A stretch of DNA of 33,729 bases from an uncultured Clostridium sp. Lineage in GTDB: Bacteria; Bacillota; Clostridia; TANB77; CAG-508. Positions within the stretch are counted from its first letter, which is position 1, and every line of letters begins with the position of its first letter. The stretch spans positions 1 through 33,729 of the forward strand of contig CAMFER010000012.1 in NCBI GenBank assembly GCA_945949485.1. The letters run 5' to 3'. The notes beneath the pieces are model-generated. The model saw nothing but the letters and a program-made list of their open reading frames with translations. It had not been told where the DNA came from and made no database searches. Shown piece after piece: positions 20,560 to 30,253 of the stretch. The translations under genes and the position numbers were made by a program.

Positions 20560-22503
20560 CTAGTTTTTACTTTTGAAAATTATTGTTTGTCCATTTGGAT
20601 TTATGTTATTTTCTTTTATAAACTGTTTAACGTTAGCTTTGTTTAATACCTCACGTCTTAAATTTTCTTTATACTCAATTCCTAGTTCAGTTCTTAAATC
20701 TTTCTTTTTGAGTATAATTCTATTATCTTCATATTTAAGATTATCTTTTATATGTGTTGGTATCTCATCTTGATTATTTTCTAATATACTTTTAAATATT
20801 TTAATTGCTCTGATGTCTTTATCGTTATTGTTTTTTGATGTTTCAGTTTTATCTTTATCATATTCAATTTTATAATTATCTGTAGAATTAATAAGTTTAC
20901 AGTTTTTTAACATTTTGCATACCTGTTTAACTGCCTCAACATCTTTTGTAATTATTACGACTCTTGTTTCTTTAGACATATCACGATTTACACGTTTAAT
21001 TGCTTGATAAAATTCATTTGCTATACGTCCTATTTTATATTGTTCTATTTCTTTGTTTTCAAAATGTCTTCGTCGATTATAAGTTTTTACTTTTATATCT
21101 TCATCTGAATTAAATTTTTTTTCTGAATAATATAGATATTCTAAAATATATTGTTTTTCTGATAAGTTAAAAGTATGAGCAACTAAAACATTTTGTAAAT
21201 TTTGATATGAATTATCTCCTAGCATATTTTGAAAATAATTAAGATAATTAGTATAAAAATATTCATCAATTTTTTCTCCTTTTTCGTTTAGACATTCATT
21301 TTTTTGAGTTACCACTAATGTTTGATTTTTATGTAGTTTATGTAGAATTTCTGAACATATTGTGTAAAAATTTTTATAGTTGTTTTTAGTTGTAGATGTT
21401 GTATTTATTTCAATCAATTCTACAGTCCAGTTCTGGTGGTCTAAAACCTGAAAATCTTTTTCTAACATATCTTTAAAAATTTTCTTATTTAACTTATACA
21501 CATAATTTAAACGTGCTGACGCGTCAAGCATTATATTTTTTTCAAGAAACCAGTATTTTAAATTCCTTTTTGGAGTATAAAGTTTGCCTTTTTCTAAAAT
21601 ACAAGTTCCATTATAATATTCAAGTAATTCATCTAATACATTAAAAACACTTTTCTTATTATTAGCATTATAGAATTCTGCTTTTTCTTCTTTTGAAAAA
21701 GTATCGTTTACATCTTTTTTAATTTTATCTATTTGTTGTTGTATCTTTTTCATATTTGTTTTTGCATTAAATATATGAAGTTTTGAATCCTTATCTTTTC
21801 CATTATTTTGTAAAAATTTAAAGTAATCTATTAATTCTACTACAGTATTATCGAATTTTTCTTGAATAATGTCATATCTTAAATCTGCTCTTATTTTTTC
21901 TAATCTAACTTTATCTAAATAAACTACATCACATAAATTAATAAATTCATCAATAATCAATAATTTTCTATGATTTGAGAATTTTTTTCTTTCTTCTTCA
22001 TCTTCTGCAAGTGCTTTATATTTTTGATGTGTAATAAAAATAATAGGATATGTTTGAAGTTTATAATTAATTTCTCCGTCTCCCATTGAAGAATCAATAT
22101 AATCTGCATATACATTGTTTAATAAATATTTTAGTCGCTCTTTATAGAAATTTAATGTATCAATATTTTGCATAACAAATAACATTCCTCTATTAAATTC
22201 TTCATATATATTTGATGAATATTTTTCTAAAAAATCAATAGCTTTAGTTACTACAACGTATGTCTTTCCAACTCCACATTCACAACAAAACAATTGAAAA
22301 TAGGGAATAGGAGGTTTTGAAGTGATATGCAAATTATAAAATAATTGTTCTTTTGAATATGTATAATTGTTCATCATCTCATATTCAATTTGTTCTAGTT
22401 GTTTTTTTAATTTAATATAATCGCAAAAGTATATAGTTCTTTCTTTTTCTGCTTTTAATCTTGCTTTTGCCTCTTGTATATCATTAAAATCCACTTCTAT
22501 CAC
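20560..22503 (-). CDS. SF2 helicase-like ATPase, putative replication/mobilisation protein of the element
   Basis: CGVGKT Walker A, LLIIDEF Walker B, MLDASARL, QAIKRVNRD motif VI-like. Confidence 0.7.
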   Translation of the reverse strand: MIEVDFNDIQEAKARLKAEKERTIYFCDYIKLKKQLEQIEYEMMNNYTYSKEQLFYNLHITSKPPIPYFQLFCCECGVGKTYVVVTKAIDFLEKYSSNIYEEFNRGMLFVMQNIDTLNFYKERLKYLLNNVYADYIDSSMGDGEINYKLQTYPIIFITHQKYKALAEDEEERKKFSNHRKLLIIDEFINLCDVVYLDKVRLEKIRADLRYDIIQEKFDNTVVELIDYFKFLQNNGKDKDSKLHIFNAKTNMKKIQQQIDKIKKDVNDTFSKEEKAEFYNANNKKSVFNVLDELLEYYNGTCILEKGKLYTPKRNLKYWFLEKNIMLDASARLNYVYKLNKKIFKDMLEKDFQVLDHQNWTVELIEINTTSTTKNNYKNFYTICSEILHKLHKNQTLVVTQKNECLNEKGEKIDEYFYTNYLNYFQNMLGDNSYQNLQNVLVAHTFNLSEKQYILEYLYYSEKKFNSDEDIKVKTYNRRRHFENKEIEQYKIGRIANEFYQAIKRVNRDMSKETRVVIITKDVEAVKQVCKMLKNCKLINSTDNYKIEYDKDKTETSKNNNDKDIRAIKIFKSILENNQDEIPTHIKDNLKYEDNRIILKKKDLRTELGIEYKENLRREVLNKANVKQFIKENNINPNGQTIIFKSKN

Positions 22504-22533
22504 TTTAATACCTCCTTTTCTTTTTTAATATTA

Positions 22534-22743
22534 TTATTTGTGCTTTTTCTTTCTTTTTTCTTTCATCTGCTCTGTTATTTTTTTCTTACGCCACCTGTCA
22601 AATTCAGCTAAATTTACAAACCACTTTCCTTTTTCCTTTTGAGAGGGGCAATCTTCTTCACGCAAATATTTATATATGGTATTTCTTGAACCATACCAAT
22701 TCGTTTCGCATAATTCTTTATGTGTTACTATTTTCTTTTTCAT
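22534..22743 (-). CDS. excisionase/MerR-like HTH protein
   Basis: VTHKELCETNWYGSRNTIYKYLREEDCPSQKEKGKWFVNLAEFDRWRK. Confidence 0.65.
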   Translation of the reverse strand: MKKKIVTHKELCETNWYGSRNTIYKYLREEDCPSQKEKGKWFVNLAEFDRWRKKKITEQMKEKRKKKHK

Positions 22744-22755
22744 TTTTTTGCCCTC

Positions 22756-23001
22756 CTATTTTACTATTTTTATTGGAATCTTTTTTATTTTTTCTTCTTC
22801 ACAAATTTTTATATTTAAACAAAGATTAATTGTTTGTTCAGTTTTCCCTTTATATTTAATAGGTATTTCAAGTCTTTGTTCTCCTGATTCCTTGTAAAAT
22901 GTCATAACGGGTGTTGTTATAATCTCCTCATATTCTTTTTGAGTATTATTATTCGCTCTAATTGTATAACCGTTTTTCAACATAGTTTTCTCCTTTCCCA
23001 A
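22756..23001 (-). CDS. hypothetical protein
   Basis: ORF with RBS. Confidence 0.55.
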   Translation of the reverse strand: MGKEKTMLKNGYTIRANNNTQKEYEEIITTPVMTFYKESGEQRLEIPIKYKGKTEQTINLCLNIKICEEEKIKKIPIKIVK

Positions 23002-23082
23002 GCAAGAGATATAACCCTTGCTTGTAACTTTTTAATAATTTAATATGTCAAGTAAATTTTCTTCACTTATAAACTCATCTTT

Positions 23083-23829
23083 TTAACAACAAATGTCTGC
23101 ACTATAGTCATATCCCCAATATTCTGCTAAAAGACCAAGTGCGTTACCTTTTAGTAAATATTGTGTTCCTATTTCTTCTTCTAGCTGATTATTTTCGTTT
23201 ACCAGTGGTATTAAGCGAATATATAAATAATCTTCCATAACAAACTCATAAGGTAAAATATTTACAACTGATAAACCACAACCAGCCCTTAATTCTTTAA
23301 AAAGATAATCTTCGTCTTTACTAGTTATAGTTGCTAGTTGTGGTAATGAAATTCCGTCTTTATCCCCGTTTAGTTCTCTTTCTAGTTCAGTATAATCATT
23401 ATGTGTTAATTCTTTTTTAGAATTATACCAATCTACAAAATTTGTTTTTGAAAGCCTGTCGTAAATATCTAATCTTTGAACTGCCCAACATCTCGTTTGA
23501 TGTGGTAAAGTATAGACCAATTCCACAAGTTTTTCACGATTTTGATGAGCCTCTAAAATATCTTTTATTTTTAATCTTTGATTATCTAAAATAGAACGAC
23601 CTAACCCTATTTCATCTAATTTTTCTAATTCATATTCCATAGCTTTTTTGGCTGTCATTGTTTCATTTTTTTCCTGTAAAGTTTCCTCATTTTCCTTTTT
23701 TTCTTCTTTTCTTTCTAATACGTTGTGAGCTATTTCTAAAGCCTTGTCCATAATTTCTGTATTTTCTATTCCTTGATTTTGTAAATCTCTTACTAAATCT
23801 TTGTTTTTTTCGTTATTATTATCTAACAT
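23083..23829 (-). CDS. hypothetical protein, 248 aa
   Basis: ORF with RBS aaggagg. Confidence 0.65.
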   Translation of the reverse strand: MLDNNNEKNKDLVRDLQNQGIENTEIMDKALEIAHNVLERKEEKKENEETLQEKNETMTAKKAMEYELEKLDEIGLGRSILDNQRLKIKDILEAHQNREKLVELVYTLPHQTRCWAVQRLDIYDRLSKTNFVDWYNSKKELTHNDYTELERELNGDKDGISLPQLATITSKDEDYLFKELRAGCGLSVVNILPYEFVMEDYLYIRLIPLVNENNQLEEEIGTQYLLKGNALGLLAEYWGYDYSADICC

Positions 23830-23893
23830 AATGTTTTCCTCCTTAAAATTTTATATATTTGACAAAACTAGCAAAATCTATTACAATAAACGT

Positions 23894-23962
23894 GTGAAAT
23901 TATGCAACTAGATTCTGCTAGTTGTTATTTTAGAAACACTTATTCAAGTGTTTCTTTTTTTT
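23894..23962 (+). ncRNA. candidate orphan small RNA
   Basis: TTGACA(23859)-17 nt-TACAAT(23882); hairpin CAACTAG/CTAGTTG (23905-23924); terminator AGAAACACTT-ATTC-AAGTGTTTCT-TTTTTT (23932-23962). Confidence 0.55.
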
Positions 23963-24344
23963 AAGAGTCCAAGTATAAAACTCTTAATTTTTCTAAAATT
24001 TCTTCCTTTATATTTAGCCAAACGATTTCTTCTAAATATAAAGAATTAAATTTGTTTATGATTTCATCTATCGACTTGTCTGTAACATATAAATTGTTAT
24101 ATGTTAGGTCTGTTAAATATTTTTTAATTGCAGAATCTACAATGTCATCATAATCGTCACTATTATAGATAAAATCTTCAAAGCTTTTACCTAGTGTATT
24201 ATTTTCTTTTATTGCATTTCTGAAATAACTTTTATCAATATTGAAGATTAAGGCTTCAAAATTAGGTAATTCAACCATTATTTCATTATCTTCTGGAAAA
24301 ATGTTAATATCTCTGTAATCGTTTATTTTATAAACTTGTACCAT
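23961..24344 (-). CDS. hypothetical acidic protein
   Basis: ORF with RBS ggagg. Confidence 0.6.
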   Translation of the reverse strand: MVQVYKINDYRDINIFPEDNEIMVELPNFEALIFNIDKSYFRNAIKENNTLGKSFEDFIYNSDDYDDIVDSAIKKYLTDLTYNNLYVTDKSIDEIINKFNSLYLEEIVWLNIKEEILEKLRVLYLDS

Positions 24345-24435
24345 AGTTTTTTCCTCCTTCCGTTAAGAATTGTTTATATTTTTCTACTATATTAAATTTG
24401 TAGAAAATATTTCTTCATCTTAATAAGAAACATTT

Positions 24436-24727
24436 TTATTCCTCCTTTTCTTCTTTTATTTCAATGTTTTCTGCTCTGCACCACCTTATAAATGCTTGTT
24501 CTTCTACCTTAACATCTCCCTTTTCGTCCGGTACAGATGGAAAACCGTTTACTTCGCATTAATTTTCTTGTATCATCTTTGTTTTTATGCAATATCTTTG
24601 CAATAAAAGGAACTTTAAAGAATTTTAAATCTTCAATAGTTTCATTTTTCTTACTAATAATAACTTCTTTTAATTCTTTTATAGAAGTAATTAACTCTGA
24701 AAAACATTCTTTTTCTTCTTCGTCCAT
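24436..24727 (-). CDS. excisionase-like HTH protein, contiguous only with one +1 shift at CGG 24545-24547
   Basis: ORF 24509..24727 plus shifted tail: ...DDTRKLMRSK-GFPSVPDEKGDVKVEEQAFIRWCRAENIEIKEEKEE*. Span of 292 nt = 3n+1. Restores the GFPS...A-x-x-x-W motif of excisionases. Confidence 0.85.
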
Positions 24728-24859
24728 AATTCACCTCCTTTTATCTTTTTAAATTGTTATTTTAAAAAGTAGACTTTTTTGTTATCTTTTATCTTTTTCG
24801 ATATTATACTACCTCAGCAATACTTTGTCAACACTTTTTTAGACTTTTTATTTTTTATA

Positions 24860-24888
24860 TTGACAGGGTTAACAATGTATGGTAAAAT
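24860..24888 (+). promoter_or_regulatory. promoter of XRE repressor
   Basis: TTGACA-17 bp-TAAAAT. Confidence 0.7.
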
Positions 24889-24912
24889 ATAAATCGAAAA
24901 GAGGTGGAAGAA

Positions 24913-25911
24913 ATGGAATCAAATATTATTAGCTTAAAAATAAAAGAAAATCGAAAGCTATTAGGACTAACGCAAGAACAATTTTCAAAAAAAATTGAAT
25001 CCTCTTTAGGATTAGTAAAAATGTATGAAACAGGAGTTAGAAAACCTAGTAAAAAGATGAAAGATAAAATATGTAAAATATGTAATATCTCTTTAAATGA
25101 ATTAGAGGGATTAAACGATAAGGAAAAATTAAGAACAGAAATATCTTCAAAAATTAGTAATATAAAAGTAGAAGAAAAAGACCAAAAAGCGATTAAAGAA
25201 GATTGTATTTCCTACTTTTATAATGTGCTAGATACGAAAAAAGGAAAAAAAATTAAATCCAATAATGAATTATCAAATATAGTTCAAATTATTACAAATA
25301 CAATAGAACAGTTTATTAGAAATAACTATTTAAAAGTTGATACTAAAAAGCAATATAAAGAAGACGTTTTACAAGATTTTTTAAATTTAGATGAAAACAA
25401 AATGAATTTTATAAATTCTAAACAAGTAAACAAAATATTATTTAATGATGACCAATATGTTGAATTTATAAGGAATAACATAGACTTTATTAATAGTGTA
25501 ATAAACGAATTACAATTTAATATTATTACTGAAAAATATGTAATTCCTTTAGTTAATAAAATTTTTGAAAAATGGGAAGACAATATAAATAATGCTACTG
25601 ACTTTATTGAACTACCGAGTTCTTTAAAGGATAACAAATATGTAGCTCTATATGTAAATAAAGAATTATCAAATTTAAAATATGAAGTTGGAAACATTTT
25701 AATAGTTGAATGGAAAAGTACATACAAAAATCAAGATGACGTTATTGTAATTAACAAAGGCGAACTTCAAATAAGAAGATTTTATATTACTTCCAAAATA
25801 ACAACCTTGAAACCATTAAATATCAATGAAGACATTGAAAACTATAGTAATTCTGAATTAAATTCAAAAGATATTCAAATTATAGGAAAAGTTATAGGTA
25901 TTAAAATCTAA
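24913..25911 (+). CDS. XRE-family transcriptional repressor with long C-terminal domain
   Basis: MESNIISLKIKENRKLLGLTQEQFSKKIESSLGLVKMYETGVRKPSKKM; RBS gaggtgg; ATG preferred over GTG at 24904. Confidence 0.82.
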   Translation: MESNIISLKIKENRKLLGLTQEQFSKKIESSLGLVKMYETGVRKPSKKMKDKICKICNISLNELEGLNDKEKLRTEISSKISNIKVEEKDQKAIKEDCISYFYNVLDTKKGKKIKSNNELSNIVQIITNTIEQFIRNNYLKVDTKKQYKEDVLQDFLNLDENKMNFINSKQVNKILFNDDQYVEFIRNNIDFINSVINELQFNIITEKYVIPLVNKIFEKWEDNINNATDFIELPSSLKDNKYVALYVNKELSNLKYEVGNILIVEWKSTYKNQDDVIVINKGELQIRRFYITSKITTLKPLNINEDIENYSNSELNSKDIQIIGKVIGIKI

Positions 25912-26093
25912 TAATTAAGTTATAAACATCTGTAAAAAGATGATTATATAAAAAGAGGACAACGCAAAGCAGTCTGACAAACAAAACTTGCGTTATCCAC
26001 ACACAATACTTTTTAGAAAGCATTGCTATATTTATTGTACCAAAATCGTTCCAAAAATGCAATAAACAAAGCAAATCTTTCTTTAAAGTATTT

Positions 26094-27485
26094 ATGAAAA
26101 TATTTATTTTAAAGGAGGAATCAGGTATGGCTAGAACAGGCAGACCAAAAAAACAAATGTTAAGAAGAAAAAATCACGAGGGAACAGTTTATGAAAAAAC
26201 TGTAATCAAAGAAAAGAAAGCAAAAGGAATTCCCATTTGTGAAATATGTAAGAATTGCACTGATAGAAGTATTTGCAATAACAGAGAAAACTGTAAAAAA
26301 TGTGAAAAGTGTATGAACTGTAAAAAGTTTGGTAAATGTGAAAAAATCACATCATATACATATTACGAGGCTCAATATGTAGTTGGATATACTGACGAAG
26401 GAAAACCAATTAGAAAAACAATTACAGAAAAAACTGAAACAGAAGTTATAGAACAACTGAATCAGGTTAAGGCTCATAAACAAGGATTTATAGATAAAGA
26501 TAAATCAAAAATGAGCCTAGAAGATTTGGCAAAAGAAAAAACAAAATATGACTATGATACAGGGGTAACTGATGAAAACTCTTACAAAACAAATATGGAT
26601 ACTATAAAAAGATTAAGTAAATATCCTTTTTTTACAATCCCTGTAAGAAAAGTAACAACTGATATGATAAAAGAATTTCTGTCAACGCAAAAGGATTATT
26701 CAGAATCAGTTGTAAAAAAGAACTTTCAAATGTTAAAAAGAGCATTTGCAAAGGCTCTTTCTGATAGTGTAATTATAGAAAATCCTTTTTTAGTAAATAA
26801 GGAATTAAAACTTCCAAAATCCAAAGTTCCTAAAAAGAAAGTTGAGGCTTTTTCTGTAGAAGACCAAAAAAGACTTGTAGAAGAACTTATGAAAAGTGAT
26901 ATTTCACAAAAAGTTCCTATACTATTAAGTCTATATACTTGTATGAGGTCAGGCGAAATACTAGCATTAAAAAAAGAAGATATAAACTTAAAAGAAAAGA
27001 AACTCAAGGTATCACGTACTTTAACAAGAGATAGTAGAGGAAAAGTAAAAATAGGAAGCTTTACTAAAACGTATTCAGGAGAAAGAGAAATTACAATAAA
27101 TGCTGATATAGAAACTTTATTAAATATGGCTCTAGCAGATTATATTGACAATGAAGAACAACTACTTTTCTGTAGAAAAGATGGTACGCCATATACTACA
27201 CAGGCTTTAAATTCTTGTTTCAAAAGATTTTGTGGTACTCACAATATAGATAAAGGATATAATGTGAATTTTCATCAATTAAGGCATACAGGGATTACAA
27301 GACTTATTGAAGTTGGAACACCTGTAGAGATTGTTCAGAAAAAAGCAGGTCATACTGATATATCTACTACAATGAATATTTACAATACTGTTTTGTCTGA
27401 AAGAGAAAAAGAAGTTGATAAAAACATTGAAAGACAATTTGATGAAAAAGGATTAGCATTATCTAATTATATCAACAAAGATTAA
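26094..27485 (+). CDS. int: tyrosine-type integrase with Cys-rich N-terminal insertion
   Basis: YTCMRSGEILALKKEDI, HQLRHTGITRLIEVGTPVEIVQKKAGHTDISTTMNIY; N-term CEICKNCTDRSICNNRENCKKCEKCMNCKKFGKC. The ATG at 26127 (RBS aaaggagg) is a more plausible start than 26094. Confidence 0.92.
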   Translation: MKIFILKEESGMARTGRPKKQMLRRKNHEGTVYEKTVIKEKKAKGIPICEICKNCTDRSICNNRENCKKCEKCMNCKKFGKCEKITSYTYYEAQYVVGYTDEGKPIRKTITEKTETEVIEQLNQVKAHKQGFIDKDKSKMSLEDLAKEKTKYDYDTGVTDENSYKTNMDTIKRLSKYPFFTIPVRKVTTDMIKEFLSTQKDYSESVVKKNFQMLKRAFAKALSDSVIIENPFLVNKELKLPKSKVPKKKVEAFSVEDQKRLVEELMKSDISQKVPILLSLYTCMRSGEILALKKEDINLKEKKLKVSRTLTRDSRGKVKIGSFTKTYSGEREITINADIETLLNMALADYIDNEEQLLFCRKDGTPYTTQALNSCFKRFCGTHNIDKGYNVNFHQLRHTGITRLIEVGTPVEIVQKKAGHTDISTTMNIYNTVLSEREKEVDKNIERQFDEKGLALSNYINKD

Positions 27486-27574
27486 AAAATAATGGCATAT
27501 TTCTGTATGAAGTATGTCATTTAATTTATGTAAAATTGCAGAAACAAATGCAGAAACTTTCTTGAAACTAACCT

Positions 27575-27617
27575 CAACAATCCACAATTTATGCGTGTTT
27601 TGTGGATTGTTGTTTTA
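27575..27617 (+). terminator. terminator of integrase
   Basis: CAACAATCCACAA...TTGTGGATTGTTG + TTTT. Confidence 0.8.
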
Positions 27618-27632
27618 AAAAGTTGGATACCA

Positions 27633-27644
27633 CCTCGACCAATT
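27633..27644 (+). repeat. right att core
   Basis: CCTCGACCAATT, identical to 10882-10893. Confidence 0.78.
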
Positions 27645-27776
27645 TGAAGCAATTTTAAGAGAATTGCAGAAAATTTAAAAAGAGTGAAAAGAGTATTAAC
27701 GACAAGGTTTTCGTTGATACTCTTTTCTGTTAAATTTTAAAAAATCTTGAAAAATTCTAAAAAATTTTAAGATTTT

Positions 27777-27842
27777 GTTCAGAAATTTATGTTCAGAAAA
27801 AATTTTATTCCAAACAAAAATGTTTAGAAAAAGTTCAGAAAA
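27777..27842 (+). repeat. iteron-like repeats GTTCAGAAA upstream of rep
   Basis: GTTCAGAAA at 27777, 27791 and 27833; variant GTTTAGAAA at 27822. Confidence 0.5.
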
Positions 27843-27868
27843 ATATTCTTCCTAGAAAGGAAGTTAAT

Positions 27869-28792
27869 TTGAAGGATTTACAATTTTATAAATCAAATGA
27901 AATTTTAAGTAATAAATTTTACCAAATACCACAAGAACTATTTGTTAGCTCTTTATATAAGGATAAACTAAATTCAGATGGTAAAATTCTATATGCATTT
28001 TTACTGGATAGATTATCATTATCTATCAAAAATCATTGGATAGATGAACAAAAAAATATATACCTAATTTTTACAAGACAAGAAGTACAAGAAAAATTAG
28101 GATTATCTGAAAAAACAGCGACAAAGGCTTTTAAACAATTAATTGATGTAAATCTAATTGCAGAAAAAAGACAGGGATTAGGAAAGCCAAACTTAATATA
28201 TGTTGCTAAAATTCAATATGAAGATAAAAATAATATTCCAGATACGGAAAAAGTACAAGTCTTGAATAGTAATTTTTACGGTTCTAGAATAGTACAAAAT
28301 ACTGTTCAAGAACAGGAAAATTTACCTACAATCAATACTAATAATATCAAAACTGATATAATCAATACTGATTCTATCAATCCTTATAGTAATGATGAAA
28401 TAAAATTAATAGAGATAAAAAACAAATGTAAATTAAATGACTTCTCTAAAGAAGAAAAAACTATATTAGAAGATGTAATTGATAGCTTATATTATAAAGA
28501 AACATTAAAAGTAGGAAGTATTATTGTTAATAACTATAAAATATTAGATAAACTAAAATTAATAGTTAAAGAAAATTTAATTCAATTATTAGAAATATTA
28601 AAAAATATTCCTAATATACAAAATGCTAAAAATTATTTGATGATTTGCTTATACAACAATTTAGGAAACACACATATAACTACTAAAAAAACAAACACTA
28701 CTTCAGCTTGTAATAAAAGAGAATACCCAGAAGGCTTCTTGAACAACTTATATGCTAACGTTGCTTATGAGAATAGCTTAACAGCTCCGTAA
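27869..28792 (+). CDS. replication initiator (RepA N-terminal-like)
   Basis: FYQIPQELFVSSLYKDKLNSDGKILYAFLLDRLSLSIKNHWIDEQKNIYLIFTRQEVQEKLGLSEKTATKAFKQL. Confidence 0.85.
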   Translation: MKDLQFYKSNEILSNKFYQIPQELFVSSLYKDKLNSDGKILYAFLLDRLSLSIKNHWIDEQKNIYLIFTRQEVQEKLGLSEKTATKAFKQLIDVNLIAEKRQGLGKPNLIYVAKIQYEDKNNIPDTEKVQVLNSNFYGSRIVQNTVQEQENLPTINTNNIKTDIINTDSINPYSNDEIKLIEIKNKCKLNDFSKEEKTILEDVIDSLYYKETLKVGSIIVNNYKILDKLKLIVKENLIQLLEILKNIPNIQNAKNYLMICLYNNLGNTHITTKKTNTTSACNKREYPEGFLNNLYANVAYENSLTAP

Positions 28793-28808
28793 GAAATTGC
28801 TTTGATAT

Positions 28809-28980
28809 GAAGTTGCAAGGATATCGCTAATATGCAACTTCACTTAATAAAATAGCTTGACTATTTTATTAAGCCTAAAAAATACTTTAGTCATTTTTTA
28901 GGAAAGGGTGCAGGAACTCCTGCCACACAGATAAGTTTTGTATAAAACTTGTCTAGTGTGTTAGACAAGTAAACTTATTT
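28809..28980 (+). other. hairpin-rich region, candidate oriT/leader of mob gene
   Basis: GAAGTTGCA/TGCAACTTC; CTTAATAAAATAG/CTATTTTATTAAG; CCTAAAAAAT/ATTTTTTAGG; nested ATAAGTTT..CTTGTCTA/TAGACAAG..AAACTTAT. Confidence 0.6.
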
Positions 28981-29004
28981 TAGCAAGAAAGGCTTTGTAA
29001 GAAT

Positions 29005-30231
29005 ATGAGTTATGCTATCGTAAGAAATGAAAAATTAACGAGAAGTCAAGCACAAGGTATATGTGTTCATAATGATAGAAAAGCAAAAAATCATTCAAAT
29101 AAAGAAATAGATATAAGCAAAACACACTTAAATTATTATTTAAAGAAAAATGAATTAAATTATATAAAAGAATTTGACAGACTAAAAGAAGAAAACAATT
29201 TAAAAGGTCAAATACGAAGTAATAGCATTATAATTTGTGAAATGATATTCACATCTGATAAAGAGTTCTTTGAAAACATTGGATTAGAAGAAACAAAAAG
29301 ATATTTTGAAGAAAGTTATAAATTTATATCCAATTATAAAAATCTGGGAGAGAAATATATAATATCTGCAGTAATTCATTTAGATGAAGGAACACCACAT
29401 ATGCATTTGGCATATATCCCAGTAATTCATACAACAGATAAGCAAGGAAACAAGATAGATAAAATTTGTGCAAGAGATTTTTGGCAAGGTAGAGATAGTT
29501 ATCGAAAATTGCAAAATGCTTACTTTGAATATGTATCTTCAAAAGGATTTAAATTAGAAAGAGGTTTACCTTCTGAAGAAACAGGCAGAAAACATGAAAA
29601 GATACAAGATTTTAAACAAATAACTAATTTTGAAAATACTAAAAAGATATTAAAAAATATAACATTAGATTTGCCAATAACTCCTAATATAAAAGATATT
29701 AAAAAAGTTATGATAAATCGTGATGAAAAAATAGAAAATGAGATAATAAATCCTAGAGATAAGCTAATACAAAAACTTTATCAAGAAAATAAATCATTGC
29801 ATAAAGAATTGTCAAAACAAGCTAACACAGTAAATATAGCAACAAAATATGAAAGTGAATATTCTAAAATATTAGAAAATAATGAAAATTTAAAACATTT
29901 AAATATCTTATTACAAGAAGAACTCGAAAATAATGAAAAAGAATTAGAATTAAAATTTGAAAATAAAGTTTATGACATAGAACATAATTACAAAAAACAA
30001 ATTGAAAATTTAGAAAAAGAAAACAAAACTTTGAATAAGATGATTGATAAATTTAAAATAACTATAAAACATTTTATTAAATGGATATGTCACAAATTCT
30101 CTTATCCTTCTGAGGATGAAATTATAAGAGATTTTGAAAAAGAAACATATATTGACTTAAATGTTGAAAAACAACTTGATATAAACGATTTTCAAAAAGA
30201 TGAAATAGAAGATGAATATGAGATTGAATAA
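29005..30231 (+). CDS. mobV: MobV-family relaxase (Pre/Mob plasmid recombination enzyme)
   Basis: MSYAIVRNEKLTRSQAQGICVHNDRKAKNHSN, HLDEGTPHMHLAYIPV three-His-like motif. Confidence 0.92.
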   Translation: MSYAIVRNEKLTRSQAQGICVHNDRKAKNHSNKEIDISKTHLNYYLKKNELNYIKEFDRLKEENNLKGQIRSNSIIICEMIFTSDKEFFENIGLEETKRYFEESYKFISNYKNLGEKYIISAVIHLDEGTPHMHLAYIPVIHTTDKQGNKIDKICARDFWQGRDSYRKLQNAYFEYVSSKGFKLERGLPSEETGRKHEKIQDFKQITNFENTKKILKNITLDLPITPNIKDIKKVMINRDEKIENEIINPRDKLIQKLYQENKSLHKELSKQANTVNIATKYESEYSKILENNENLKHLNILLQEELENNEKELELKFENKVYDIEHNYKKQIENLEKENKTLNKMIDKFKITIKHFIKWICHKFSYPSEDEIIRDFEKETYIDLNVEKQLDINDFQKDEIEDEYEIE

Positions 30232-30253
30232 AAGTTAGAAAGGATTTGATGAT

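Larger units (their letters stand above)
10894..27644. mobile_element. integrative element inserted at the 3' end of tRNA-Pro (about 16.75 kb)
   Basis: 12-bp repeat CCTCGACCAATT at 10882-10893 (tRNA 3' end) and 27633-27644; integrase next to right end; excisionase-like, XRE, RHH and SF2 helicase genes inside. Confidence 0.8.
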
